Positions 18,150 through 27,816 of a DNA stretch of 64,000 nt are shown one piece after another. The stretch is from an uncultured Amphritea sp. (lineage in GTDB: Bacteria; Pseudomonadota; Gammaproteobacteria; Pseudomonadales; Balneatricaceae): assembly GCF_937127095.1 (NCBI RefSeq), contig NZ_CAKZLP010000060.1, positions 144,788 through 208,787 of the forward strand, written 5' to 3'. Every line of letters starts with the position of its first letter. The first letter of the stretch is position 1. Below the pieces are notes generated by a model. It was given only the letters and a program-made list of their open reading frames with translations. It was not told the DNA's origin and searched no databases. The position numbers were made by a program, and so were the translations under genes.

Positions 18150-21023
18150 TCAGGTCGCAACAATCACCCGAATCGCATCCAGTTTGAGGGATGCGCTTTC
18201 CAGATGATGATCCAGCGCGGCACGGTTCTGCGCCAGATAGTCGATCTCTTCCTGACGAATGTTCGGATTCACTGCGGCCAGCGCACTGAGACGCTCCTGC
18301 TCTGCCCCCAGAAGGTCGGCCACATTCTGTTTGGCTTCAACCAGCATCGCCGGGAACTGAGTTGCGGCAATCGCTTCAACCCGGTCCACCATCTTACCCA
18401 CCTCACTGCGGGTGTGTTTGACAATCTCCACCGACTGACGCCGTCCCACTCGTTCCGCCAGCTTGTTGATATGGACTTCGGTGAGAATAGCGCTGAGATC
18501 GGTGCCATTAGCATCCACCACAATACGGCTCAGCGTCTGTGGCAGATAGCGCTGCACCTGTAGCTGTTTAGGCGCTGCACAGTGCAGGGTGAAGATAGCT
18601 TCCAACAACAGGGTTCCGGGCTTCAGCGGCGGTAATGTAATGGTACAGACTGCGGTATTACCGAAGTCACCATTGACCACGATATCCATAGTGCCCAGCA
18701 CCAGCGGGTGCTCCCAGGTGAGGAACTGAATATCTTCACGGCCCAGCGCCAGTGCACGACTATAGGTTGCGGTCATACCATCGGCGGGCAGACCCGGCAG
18801 GCTTTCATGATGCATATGATCGCCCGGACTGAGAATAATACTCTGGCTACTGTGAGTCTGCTGTTCGACACCAAACTGGTCGAACATGCGTTCCATATAA
18901 CTACTCAGTTCGATACTGTTACCGGTGACTTCCATGCTTTCAGCAATGGCAGCCGCTTTCTCCGGGTGACAGGAGTTCAGTTCCAGCAGTTGATCGCGCC
19001 CCTGCTGCAGCTGTTCCAGAAGACGATCTGCTTCGAGGCGGGTACTGCTCATCAGCGTTTCAATATTCGCTTCGTCATACTCTTCAAACAGCGCCGGAAT
19101 CAGTTGTTCCAGGAACTGATCGAACAATACCTGCCCCACCGGACAAGCACGTTCAAAACAGTTCAGGCCGCGATGGAACCAGTCCAGCAGCACCGCCTGA
19201 GCACTGAATTCATAATGAGGCACATGGATCTGCACATCGTTACGCTGGCCAATCCGGTCAAGCCGGCCGATACGCTGTTCCAGCAGATCAGGATTAAGGG
19301 GCAGATCGAACAGTACCAGGTGGCTGGCAAATTGAAAGTTGCGTCCCTCACTGCCGATTTCAGAGCAGATCAGTACCTGAGCACTCTCATCTTCATCGGC
19401 GAAATAAGCAGCAGCACGATCACGATTAACCAGCGTCATCCCTTCATGGAACACCGAGGAGCGAATACCCTCATAGAGGCGCAGATGTTCTTCCAGGGAC
19501 TTTGCGGTTTCCGCGTAGGCACAGATCACCAGCGCTTTCTGATCGCGATTCTGTTTCAGCCAGTCCACCAGCCATTCAACCCGCGGATCGGCTTCCAGCC
19601 AGCGGTCCGCCAGAATAAGTTCCGGGTGCAGTCGCTCTTCCAAATCTGCCTGGGCCAGCAGTTGCTGTTCGCTTTCGAGATAAAACTCAGGCTCCGGCAG
19701 TGGATAACTGTGTAACACCCGCTTAGGAAATCCGCTCACCCCATCACGGGTATTACGGAACAGCACCCGACCGGTACCATGGTGATCCAGCAACGTGGCC
19801 ACCGCATCCTGAATCGCCTGGTCAAGCGAATCGTTCTCAAGTTCATCCTGCAGCTGCTGAGCGACCTCGTGCCCCAGATAACTGCCCAATTGAGTAAATA
19901 CCTCGGGGGCATCTTTAAGCTGCTCGCGGGCATCTTCATCCAACAGTCGGGCCACCAGCTTACTGACCGGTTGATAGCCCTCCTCCTCGGCACGGAACTG
20001 TTCCAGACTGTAATAACGATCCGGGTCCAGCAAACGCAACCGGGCAAAGTGGCTATCGACTCCCAACTGTTCCGGGGTCGCGGTTAACAGCAATAGCCCT
20101 TTCACTTCACGGGCCAGTGCTTCAATACAGATATATTCCGGGCTGGATTCCTCTTCGGACCAGACCAGATGGTGCGCTTCATCCACCACCAGCATATCCC
20201 AGCCGGCATCCAGTGCCTGCACCAGACGGTCAGGGCTGGACTTAAGGAATGAAAGATTACATAACACCAGCTGCGCAGTCTCGAACGGGTTAACCCCCTC
20301 ATCAGACAGCTCCAGCGCTTCGCAGCGCAGCTCATCGAGAATGGTAAAACGCAGGTTAAAGCGCCGCAGCATCTCCACCAGCCACTGATGTACCAGACTG
20401 TCCGGCACCACAATCAGCGCCCGGGACGCTTTGCCACTGATCAGTTGCTGATGCAGAATCAAACCCGCTTCAATGGTTTTACCCAGACCCACTTCATCCG
20501 CCAGCAGTACCCGTGGAGCAAAGCGGCGCGACACCTGATGGGCGATATATAGCTGATGGGGCAACAACTGCACCCGGGGACCCAGCAAGCCGTAACTTTC
20601 GGACTGCAGATGAGCAAACTGATTTTTCAGGGTTTCAACCCGCAGTTTAAACTGACTCAGCTTATCCACCTGACCGGCAAATAAGCGGTCATGGGGCTTA
20701 CTGAAGTGAACCGCGCTGTCCAGATCCCGCTCTTCCAGCACCAGTACTTCGCCCTCAGCATCTTCCGCCTGATAGACCATATAGCCATTCAGTTCCTGCT
20801 GCGCGGTAATGGTAACCTTCAGGCCTGAGGCATTGCGCACCTGCTCACCCACCGGATAGACCACACGGCTGAGCGGTGCGTTATCGATAGCGTAGGTACG
20901 TTCCTCTTCAACAGCAGGAAATAGAATGTCAACGCGACGGTTTGATACGCTGGTCACCAACCCCAGCCCCAGATTTGATTCGGTATTACTGATCCAGCGT
21001 TGGCCGGGAATAAATTCAGACAA
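18150..21023 (-). CDS. rapA: RNA polymerase-associated ATPase RapA
   Basis: RapA is a Swi2/Snf2-type ATPase that recycles RNA polymerase. The N-terminus FIPGQRWISNTESNLGLG matches the RapA Tudor-like region. The ATPase has LADEVGLGKTIEAGL and DEAHHL; helicase motifs continue to LEQRIGRLDRIGQRNDVQIH, and the family-specific C-terminal domain follows. Homology places the start at a TTG at 21023 (MSEFIPGQRW) with GAGAG upstream. The longest frame would add a hydrophobic, non-conserved 16 residues from 21071. Length of about 957 residues is normal. Confidence 0.95.
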   Translation of the reverse strand: MSEFIPGQRWISNTESNLGLGLVTSVSNRRVDILFPAVEEERTYAIDNAPLSRVVYPVGEQVRNASGLKVTITAQQELNGYMVYQAEDAEGEVLVLEERDLDSAVHFSKPHDRLFAGQVDKLSQFKLRVETLKNQFAHLQSESYGLLGPRVQLLPHQLYIAHQVSRRFAPRVLLADEVGLGKTIEAGLILHQQLISGKASRALIVVPDSLVHQWLVEMLRRFNLRFTILDELRCEALELSDEGVNPFETAQLVLCNLSFLKSSPDRLVQALDAGWDMLVVDEAHHLVWSEEESSPEYICIEALAREVKGLLLLTATPEQLGVDSHFARLRLLDPDRYYSLEQFRAEEEGYQPVSKLVARLLDEDAREQLKDAPEVFTQLGSYLGHEVAQQLQDELENDSLDQAIQDAVATLLDHHGTGRVLFRNTRDGVSGFPKRVLHSYPLPEPEFYLESEQQLLAQADLEERLHPELILADRWLEADPRVEWLVDWLKQNRDQKALVICAYAETAKSLEEHLRLYEGIRSSVFHEGMTLVNRDRAAAYFADEDESAQVLICSEIGSEGRNFQFASHLVLFDLPLNPDLLEQRIGRLDRIGQRNDVQIHVPHYEFSAQAVLLDWFHRGLNCFERACPVGQVLFDQFLEQLIPALFEEYDEANIETLMSSTRLEADRLLEQLQQGRDQLLELNSCHPEKAAAIAESMEVTGNSIELSSYMERMFDQFGVEQQTHSSQSIILSPGDHMHHESLPGLPADGMTATYSRALALGREDIQFLTWEHPLVLGTMDIVVNGDFGNTAVCTITLPPLKPGTLLLEAIFTLHCAAPKQLQVQRYLPQTLSRIVVDANGTDLSAILTEVHINKLAERVGRRQSVEIVKHTRSEVGKMVDRVEAIAATQFPAMLVEAKQNVADLLGAEQERLSALAAVNPNIRQEEIDYLAQNRAALDHHLESASLKLDAIRVIVAT

Positions 21024-21288
21024 AAGACAGCTCTCAAAACAGAAAACGATAGAAACAACACCGTGAAACACTATAGACGATAATCTGAACCATCGCCGAT
21101 ACTAAACGGCCAGCGCGGAATGATAGGCGTTGTGACCGAGTACCTCAAGGCGCAATCACAATCCCGGGCAAATATAGGATAATTTTCATGTATTCCCCCC
21201 GATAAACAGGCCAATCCCCGCTAGCCGAAATATCCGCGCTGGCAAAAATAAGGTATGCTTGCGCCTTTAAACCTGCGAGTACCCATCG

Positions 21289-22599
21289 ATGTTCTTTATC
21301 GACCTAAATCTGGATCTGGAAATTCTGGGCCCATTGGCTGACAACAACTTTCTCAGCCCCCGCCCGATCCAGCAACAGGCGATCCCTGTCGCCATGGAGG
21401 GCTTCGATCTGCTGGCATCAGCCCCCACCGGTACCGGTAAAACCCTGGCCTTTGTCTTGCCTGCGCTGCAAAAAGTATTCGACAGAGACCAGGACCATAG
21501 CAGTGCACCGCAGATTCTGATTCTCGCCCCGACCCGTGAGCTGGCAAAACAGATTTATCAGGTCATTGAACTGCAGACGCAACACAACCGTATTAAAAGC
21601 TGCCTGATCGTCGGTGGCGTCCCCTTCGGTATGCAGAAGGGCATGCTGGCGGAACAGATCGATATCATGGTGGCAACACCCGGCCGGTTGTTGGAACTGA
21701 ACGCGCAGGAGTGGCTCGACCTGTCACTGGTGGATATGCTGATTATCGATGAAGCCGACCGGATGCTCGATCTGGGCTTTATCAATGAGATTAAACAGAT
21801 CGCCGATGTGCTGCCGTTGCAGCGCCAGACGCTGATGTTTTCCGCCACCCTCGAGGGTGAAAAGATCCAGCAGTTTGCCGCTGACCTGCTGAATGAAGAT
21901 TCGCAGGTAATCGCAGTCGATCAGCCCCGTCATATTCCTGAAAACATTGAGCAGTTCGTCTACCGGGCAGACAACGAACAACACAAAGAGTACCTGTTGA
22001 AAGCACTGATCCATCAGCCACAGCTAAAACAAGGGATCATCTTTGTTAACAGCCGCAAGCAGGTAGAACAGTGGGTTACCATCATCCGTAATGCGGGTAT
22101 TCTCTGTTACGGCCTGCATGGCGATATGCGCCAGAGTGAGCGGACTCAGCGGATCAAAGAGATGCGTCGTGGCCGAATTAAAATCATTATCGCCACCGAC
22201 GTGGTGGGTCGCGGACTGGACCTGCCGGACCTGACCCACGTGATCAACCTCTATCTGCCGATGAAAGCTGACAGTTACGTCCACCGCTGTGGTCGCTCAG
22301 GGCGTGATGGCGCTAAAGGCACCGTCTGGTCCATTGTAGAGCCGTTAGACTGGGCAACCCTGGGCAAGATCGAACGTTTTATCGGCGACAAACTGCCCCG
22401 CATCACTTTCCCGGGTCTCGCTCCGAAAAAACCGGAACCGGGCAAAGGCGGCGGCAAAGCCAAACCGAAGAAACCGAAAATCAAAAACAAGAAAGCGGTG
22501 GCTAAAGCAGCCGCTAAAAAAGCCTCTTCACAGAAAAAATCACCGAAGAAGCGCGTTGGTCGCGGACCGAAAGCGGGCCCCAGCCCTAAAGCAAGTTAA
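21289..22599 (+). CDS. SrmB-like DEAD-box RNA helicase
   Basis: The 436-residue protein has SAPTGTGKT, PTRELAKQ, TPGRLLEL, DEADRMLDLGF, SATLEGEKIQ and HRCGRSGRDGAKG. The SATLEG and YRAD...HK blocks and the LGKIERFI ending of the core resemble E. coli SrmB, a 50S ribosome-assembly helicase. A very basic tail from about residue 380 is almost all Lys, Ala, Pro and Gly, a likely RNA-binding extension. The motif VI Cys-Gly (RCGRSGR) differs slightly from the common RIGR-T-GR. It is divergent from rapA across a 217-bp gap. Confidence 0.9.
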   Translation: MFFIDLNLDLEILGPLADNNFLSPRPIQQQAIPVAMEGFDLLASAPTGTGKTLAFVLPALQKVFDRDQDHSSAPQILILAPTRELAKQIYQVIELQTQHNRIKSCLIVGGVPFGMQKGMLAEQIDIMVATPGRLLELNAQEWLDLSLVDMLIIDEADRMLDLGFINEIKQIADVLPLQRQTLMFSATLEGEKIQQFAADLLNEDSQVIAVDQPRHIPENIEQFVYRADNEQHKEYLLKALIHQPQLKQGIIFVNSRKQVEQWVTIIRNAGILCYGLHGDMRQSERTQRIKEMRRGRIKIIIATDVVGRGLDLPDLTHVINLYLPMKADSYVHRCGRSGRDGAKGTVWSIVEPLDWATLGKIERFIGDKLPRITFPGLAPKKPEPGKGGGKAKPKKPKIKNKKAVAKAAAKKASSQKKSPKKRVGRGPKAGPSPKAS

Positions 22600-22630
22600 T
22601 CAATAGCTTTTCAAACGACTGCATCACCAG

Positions 22631-22654
22631 AAAGCCACCGCCAGGTGGCTTTTG
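22631..22654. terminator. Bidirectional terminator between helicase and MFS genes
   Basis: AAAGCCACC (22631-22639) and GGTGGCTTT (22644-22652) form a perfect 9-bp stem with a 4-nt loop. T-rich bases follow on the plus strand and the A-rich arm serves the minus strand. It separates two convergent genes. Confidence 0.85.
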
Positions 22655-22675
22655 TGTTACTGGCTGATTTTTTAC

Positions 22676-24307
22676 TCAGGCAGAATTAGACGCTGACTGG
22701 CTATCCTCCTCATCCAACTCCCGGGCAATATGCTCCAGCATCAAATCGATCTCGCTACGTTCCGCATCATCAGCCCCTGCTATTAACGCTTCCTGCAGCA
22801 TCGCGTTGATCCGTTCCTTGCGCAGAATAAACAGATCACGCAGTGAATAAGCGATCGCCAGGCGTTGCTCAGGGAACAAGGTTACCAGCATTTTTATCAG
22901 CTCACCGGAACGCTTAGGCAACGCCAGTACCATATGAATCGCCACATCCCGTGCGGTCAGAGAGGAGCCCTCCAGTGCAGTACTAATCAAGATAGCCGGG
23001 TCTTTTGGCTGCTGTGCCAGAGCGACCAGCAGCAACTTAAGTTCAGGATCCCGAATTTCAGCAAGATTGTAGTCAAGCTGAGGTCCCAGCACAGAGGAAC
23101 CCACCGATGTGCCTTGCAGGCTAACCTGATATTTCGAGTGACTCTCTAAGGTTTCGGTACGCACAAACAGTTTACGTACCACCAAAAATACCGCGACAAA
23201 CAGATGCACCGCCACCAGATAATAGTAAAGCCAGATAGTCTCAAACTGAGTCATCAGAAAACCGGCAATGATCGGCCCCAATACACCGCCGCAACCCAGC
23301 AGAATCTGCATCATACTGGTTGCCGACATCGCCTCTTTCAGATCGATATGATCGAACACCTGAGTCACTGCCAGCGGGAACAACGCCACCCCGGAACCAC
23401 CGGAGATCAGAAACAGCACCACCAGCATCTCCACCGGCATCGGAATAAAGTACTCGGTGACGATCAGTAAGTTACTACAGATTCCCATCATCATCAGGCC
23501 CGCAGCGACAAGACGTTTATCATAACGATCGGCCAGCCAGCCAACCGGGTATTGCGTCAGCAATCCCCCCAACTGATAGGACCCCAATACCAGCGATAAC
23601 CAGATACCCGTAATGCCATGATCGTAGGCATAAAGCGATATCAGCGAGACACTGGCGGCACTTATCAGACCGGCACAAAAACAGGACAACGTGCCCGAGG
23701 GCGAATAATTCCACAGCCTTTTCGGCGACATTGGACGAGGCCGACTGGGCAGCTCCGGCAAGGGTAAACGACTCATCGACATAATAATCAAAGAGATACA
23801 GAGAAACACACCGATAAGACCAAACAAGCGAGGATCATGCTCACTGGACAGGCTGAACAAAAACGGCGCAGAGCCAAAGCCGATGGCAAAACAGATCTGA
23901 TAGGTGCTGAATACCTTTCCCCGGTTGCGCTTATCACTGAGCACATTCAACCAGCTTTCAAGGGTAATAAAGCTGGTGACAAAACAGAATCCGGCCACCA
24001 TTCTTAACGCACCGGTGACCCAGATATTGATGAAATAACTGTGACATACCGAGACGATTGCCAGTGTCGCGGCCATCGAGGAAAACGCCCGGATATGACC
24101 GGCGCGAAGCACCGCACGGGAGCCAAACAGTCCCGCCATAATCGCCCCGACGGCAAACATACTCATCGCCATGCCGATATCAGAAGAAGCGAAGCCCCCT
24201 TCCCGCAGACGTATTGGCAGCATCACAAAAAACAGGTTATGACTCACCGCCACCGCGAAGATAGAGAACAAAATCGGTTGAATGCGAAGTAAAATATTGG
24301 ACTCCAT
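22676..24307 (-). CDS. MFS transporter with C-terminal cytoplasmic extension
   Basis: The protein has about 12 hydrophobic segments up to roughly residue 390 and MFS loop features (GWLADRYDKR between TM8 and TM9, LSDKRNRGKVFS in the middle). It belongs to the YcaD-like MFS branch by general pattern. About 140 residues after the last helix form a soluble Leu/Glu-rich extension, unusual for this transporter type. The start is the ATG at 24307 with AGGGA upstream; the frame is open to 24403. The substrate is unknown. Confidence 0.82.
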   Translation of the reverse strand: MESNILLRIQPILFSIFAVAVSHNLFFVMLPIRLREGGFASSDIGMAMSMFAVGAIMAGLFGSRAVLRAGHIRAFSSMAATLAIVSVCHSYFINIWVTGALRMVAGFCFVTSFITLESWLNVLSDKRNRGKVFSTYQICFAIGFGSAPFLFSLSSEHDPRLFGLIGVFLCISLIIMSMSRLPLPELPSRPRPMSPKRLWNYSPSGTLSCFCAGLISAASVSLISLYAYDHGITGIWLSLVLGSYQLGGLLTQYPVGWLADRYDKRLVAAGLMMMGICSNLLIVTEYFIPMPVEMLVVLFLISGGSGVALFPLAVTQVFDHIDLKEAMSATSMMQILLGCGGVLGPIIAGFLMTQFETIWLYYYLVAVHLFVAVFLVVRKLFVRTETLESHSKYQVSLQGTSVGSSVLGPQLDYNLAEIRDPELKLLLVALAQQPKDPAILISTALEGSSLTARDVAIHMVLALPKRSGELIKMLVTLFPEQRLAIAYSLRDLFILRKERINAMLQEALIAGADDAERSEIDLMLEHIARELDEEDSQSASNSA

Positions 24308-24457
24308 TGTGTTCCCTGATCCAATAATCAAAACTGAAACAATACCTGCTCCAGGTGATGAGAAAAAGTTACATTTTGGCTTACTGATACTATTTGCCCA
24401 CACCCTTCGGGCCGGCAGATCGCTCTTTAAACAATACCTGCATTAAAGTGTTACAGC

Positions 24458-24484
24458 AAAAAAAAACCGGCATCAGGTACCGGT
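24458..24484 (-). terminator. Terminator of leuA
   Basis: On the minus strand ACCGG and CCGGT flank a 9-nt loop and are followed by a run of at least eight T. It lies about 45 bp after the leuA stop codon. Confidence 0.85.
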
Positions 24485-24529
24485 CTTCCCTCTTTAATCG
24501 ATCACATTAATCGATCTCATCAATCAATC

Positions 24530-26188
24530 TCAGGCCGCCTTAACTGTTTCAATACCGGTCCGGCTGAATGCGGTCAGCATCGCTTGTAAAGCCGCGGCAG
24601 AGGTATCTTCAGCGACCGCTACAGCACAATATTCCTCTCCGTTGATCTGCACGGCGATCGATGCCTGAGCATTAGCATCAGTACCACCACCAATCGCATG
24701 CTGGTCGAAGTGGATGACTTCAATGCCGCAATCAAATGTCCTTGTCAGTGCTGCGCACAGGGCTTCAAGTGCACCAGCCCCCTCTCCGGTCAACTGTTGT
24801 TCGCCAATTTTAAAACGGGCGCTGACCCGGTGACCTTCTGTGTGCAGGTCATAATCATGCAACTGCCATTGAGCGTCGACCGAGATAAAGTGTTCATCAA
24901 ACAAACGCTTGATGTTAGTCGGCGAGACCTCTACACCACTCCGCTCTGCGGCTCCCTGAACCACCCGACTCAATGGGAAATGCATCCATTTTGGTAAAGA
25001 GATGTCGTAATCCCGCTCCAATACCAGCGCTACACCGCCTTTACCACTCTGGGAGTTAATACGCACCACCGCTTCATATTCACGACCAATATCCCGTGGA
25101 TCAATCGGCAGATAGGCCACATCCCAGTGAGGTTTCTTATGCTCGGTGTGATAGTTCACCGACTTACGAATCGCATCCTGATGGCTGCCGGAGAATGCGG
25201 TATACACCAACTCTCCGGCCCAGGGATGGCGTACACCCACCGGAATGCCTGTGCAGCTTTCAACCACTTCGTTGATCTCCATGATGTCGGAGAAATCCAG
25301 CTGCGGGTCAACACCCTGGGAGTAAAGGTTCATGCCCATGGTAATCACATCCATATTACCGGTACGCTCACCGTTGCCCATCAGTGTACCCTCTATCCGG
25401 TCAGCACCGGCCAGCATACCCAGCTCTGCAGCGGCCACCGCACAGCCCCGGTCATTATGGGTGTGCAGACTGATACGCACATACTGACGGTTTACCAGAT
25501 GACGGCAGAAATACTCGACCTGATCCGCAAAGCGATTAGGGGTGGACATCTCCACGGTTGCTGGCAAGTTGATAATGATGTCGCGACCACTTTCAGGCTG
25601 CCACTGATCAATCACCGCATCACAGACTTCAATTGCATAATCCATCTCAGTGCCGCTGAAACTTTCCGGCGAATACTGGAACGACCACTGGGTGTCGGGA
25701 TGCTGCTGAGCGTACTGTTGCACCCATTGCGCCCCTTGCACGGCAATCGCCTTAATCCCCTCACGGGACTGGCCAAATACCTGTTCCCGTTGCACCGTTG
25801 AAGTAGAGTTATACACATGGATAACCGCTTTTTTTACCCCGGACATCGCTTCATAGGTGCGTTTGATCAGATCTTCACGCGCCTGGGTCAGCACCTGAAT
25901 GGTGACGTCGTCAGGGATACGGTTTTCATCCACCAGCTTACGCACAAAATCATAATCGGGCTGAGAAGCGGAAGGAAAACCGACCTCAATCTCTTTAAAA
26001 CCAATCTTAACCAGCAGGTCGAACAAACGGGTCTTCTGCTCAACATTCATCGGATTCACCAGCGCCTGATTACCGTCCCGAAGGTCTACACTGCACCAGT
26101 CAGGCGCCTGTGTCAGGGTCTTGTCTGGCCAGCTACGGTCGGTCAAACTAATCGGTTCAAATGCACTGTATTTACGATGGTCAAACAT
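24530..26188 (-). CDS. leuA: 2-isopropylmalate synthase
   Basis: LeuA condenses 2-ketoisovalerate and acetyl-CoA in the first committed step of leucine synthesis. The 552-residue protein is of the long LeuA type. WCSVDLRDGNQALV near residue 32 holds the catalytic Arg-Asp, SLHTHNDRGCAVAAAELG carries the metal-binding HxH, and GNGERTGNMD follows. The C-terminal domain (about 430-552, AIGGGTDANAQASIAVQING) is the leucine-binding regulatory part. GCAGGA precedes the ATG. It is transcribed divergently from an Lrp-family regulator. Confidence 0.95.
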   Translation of the reverse strand: MFDHRKYSAFEPISLTDRSWPDKTLTQAPDWCSVDLRDGNQALVNPMNVEQKTRLFDLLVKIGFKEIEVGFPSASQPDYDFVRKLVDENRIPDDVTIQVLTQAREDLIKRTYEAMSGVKKAVIHVYNSTSTVQREQVFGQSREGIKAIAVQGAQWVQQYAQQHPDTQWSFQYSPESFSGTEMDYAIEVCDAVIDQWQPESGRDIIINLPATVEMSTPNRFADQVEYFCRHLVNRQYVRISLHTHNDRGCAVAAAELGMLAGADRIEGTLMGNGERTGNMDVITMGMNLYSQGVDPQLDFSDIMEINEVVESCTGIPVGVRHPWAGELVYTAFSGSHQDAIRKSVNYHTEHKKPHWDVAYLPIDPRDIGREYEAVVRINSQSGKGGVALVLERDYDISLPKWMHFPLSRVVQGAAERSGVEVSPTNIKRLFDEHFISVDAQWQLHDYDLHTEGHRVSARFKIGEQQLTGEGAGALEALCAALTRTFDCGIEVIHFDQHAIGGGTDANAQASIAVQINGEEYCAVAVAEDTSAAALQAMLTAFSRTGIETVKAA

Positions 26189-26260
26189 AGTGTTGTCCTG
26201 CTCGTCATCTGCCTCTGTATGGCAGTTTTTTGGATTTATAAACGGTTATTGTGTTGAAAT

Positions 26261-26280
26261 CCCGCGCGGGAGAGCGCGGG
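26261..26280 (-). promoter_or_regulatory. GC-rich hairpin in the leuA leader
   Basis: CCCGCGC and GCGCGGG form a perfect 7-bp stem with a 6-nt loop, 73 bp before the leuA ATG. No T-run follows, and I found no leucine-rich leader peptide. A classical attenuator is therefore unlikely, and the function is unknown. Confidence 0.45.
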
Positions 26281-26459
26281 ACCAAATCTGTCTGTCGCAT
26301 ACTTGTGGTACACACTGATCAGTCCGGTAGACTGGCGCTTAAACCTGATTAGACACTTCTGGTGTTGTCATCCACATCCGCTGATAACGGTATGCTTTGG
26401 TGGCTCCCGGCAAATATTTATCGCTGCAGCAATCAATAGAGCAAAGTTTAAAGCCTTTG

Positions 26460-26551
26460 TTGCGCAATAACCGATCTAAAAACAGGAAAAACCATAAATT
26501 TGCGCAATAAATAATAACTAAATATACTTTAACGATAGATATAATTGCGCA
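26460..26551. promoter_or_regulatory. Repeated TTGCGCAATAA motifs, candidate Lrp-type operator
   Basis: Two identical copies of TTGCGCAATAA start at 26460 and 26500, 40 bp apart or about four helical turns. A partial TTGCGCA lies at 26545, just before the regulator's start, and TTGCGCGAA at 26607 is inside the gene. The array is AT-rich and lies between divergent leuA and the regulator. This is the expected place for a self-regulating Lrp/AsnC protein that wraps DNA. Confidence 0.55.
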
Positions 26552-26564
26552 GAGTAATAAAACC

Positions 26565-27056
26565 ATGAAATCAAAATACCCTTTCGACCGTTTTGACTTA
26601 AAAATATTGCGCGAACTACAGCATGATGGCGGCGTGTCAAATCAGGACCTTGCCGAGAAAGTGGGTCTGACCGCTGCGCCCTGTTCCCGACGGGTAAAAG
26701 CACTGGAAGAGGCGGGGGTAATAAAAGACCGGGTTGTGAGAATCGATGAACGCGCAGTCGATCTGAACCTGATCGCTATACTGCATATAAGCATGGATAA
26801 GCATATCCCGGAACGGTTCGAAACGTTTGAAACGACTATCAGCAGTTTTCCTGAAGTGATGGAATGCTATCTGATTACCGGCCACGATGCGGATTATCAG
26901 CTAAAAGTTGCAGTACCGGATATGGACCGTTATCACGACATTCTACTCGGCAAGATCACCCGTATACAGGGGGTCACCGGGGTAAAGTCAGCGTTTATTA
27001 TGCGTAAAATCGTCGATACGACAGCCTTACCGCTTAACTATCTGGGCCGTCAATAA
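26565..27056 (+). CDS. Lrp/AsnC-family transcriptional regulator
   Basis: This 163-residue protein has an N-terminal winged helix (about 8-55: FDLKILRELQHDGGVSNQDL, AEKVGLTAAPCSRRVKALEE). A C-terminal RAM ligand-binding domain (about 68-150, ending GVTGVKSAFIMRKIVDTTALP) follows. It is divergent from leuA, with repeated TTGCGCAATAA motifs between them. It probably controls itself and may control leucine synthesis in response to an amino acid. It is closer to the broad Lrp/AsnC group than to E. coli Lrp, so no symbol is given. Confidence 0.9.
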   Translation: MKSKYPFDRFDLKILRELQHDGGVSNQDLAEKVGLTAAPCSRRVKALEEAGVIKDRVVRIDERAVDLNLIAILHISMDKHIPERFETFETTISSFPEVMECYLITGHDADYQLKVAVPDMDRYHDILLGKITRIQGVTGVKSAFIMRKIVDTTALPLNYLGRQ

Positions 27057-27197
27057 AGACGATACATCGGAAAGTAGAGAAAAATATAAACAGGACGACC
27101 GATCAAACGAGCGTTTAAACAGTGCATTGCAATCAGAAACTGTAACCGTATAATCGTGCCAGTTTTTCAAGAATCACTCACTCAGGGATGGGTACTC

Positions 27198-27656
27198 ATG
27201 CCACGATCAACTCTCGTTCTTTGTCTTCTATTACTCACCGGTTGCAGCGGTATTAATCAGCCTGGTCAGTTTTCCAATAGCAGCACCGCCCAAACATCCG
27301 TTTGTGTTGGCCAGGGCATCTGTACTGCCGCACTTGCAGTCGAGCAGGATGGCGGGGATTTTAACATTATTGTCAGTGGTACTTATCACCCCATTAAAGC
27401 GGCCAGCATCTGGGTCGATGGCACAACTTACCCACTCCAATCCCTTCAGCCTGAAACCGGCTACCGCAAGACCGCCACTGGCCAGCGAGTCTCTATCCAC
27501 CGATTCAGCTCAGAGTTGGCTATCAGAGAAAAGCTGGAACAAGGCGTACGGGTAAGAATCGGCGCCGACCTGCAAAGCTATTCGCTGACACGCACCCTGA
27601 AGCGGCCGGGATATACTGATGAAGCATGGCACACTATCCTCGCAGTACTGGATTGA
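27198..27656 (+). CDS. Putative lipoprotein, tandem paralogue 1
   Basis: The 152-residue protein begins MPRSTLVLCLLLLTGCSG with lipobox L-L-T-G-C. The mature part has two close cysteines (SVCVGQGIC) and a beta-rich pattern with IIVSGTYHPIKAASIWVDG and YPL. The C-terminal YTDEAWHTILAVLD matches the next gene's VHPEWRALLAGFN. No known function was recognised. The start at 27198 has AGGGATGGG upstream; the open frame extends to 27156. Confidence 0.65.
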   Translation: MPRSTLVLCLLLLTGCSGINQPGQFSNSSTAQTSVCVGQGICTAALAVEQDGGDFNIIVSGTYHPIKAASIWVDGTTYPLQSLQPETGYRKTATGQRVSIHRFSSELAIREKLEQGVRVRIGADLQSYSLTRTLKRPGYTDEAWHTILAVLD

Positions 27657-27816
27657 GCTGACTTAAAAGAAACGATAGACCGGCCCGAAGGCGCCTGTTA
27701 TCACCGTTATCTTACATTAAATAGGGAAACAGTTGCCTGGTGACATTGCAGCCTGAACTTTCGCCGTTATAATCAGCAGTTAACACTATCCAGTATCTTT
27801 CTGAAGAGACGCACAC

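Noticed and set aside
26189..26260. Leucine attenuator leader peptide before leuA
   Set aside because: No short frame with leucine codons and no T-run after the hairpin were found.
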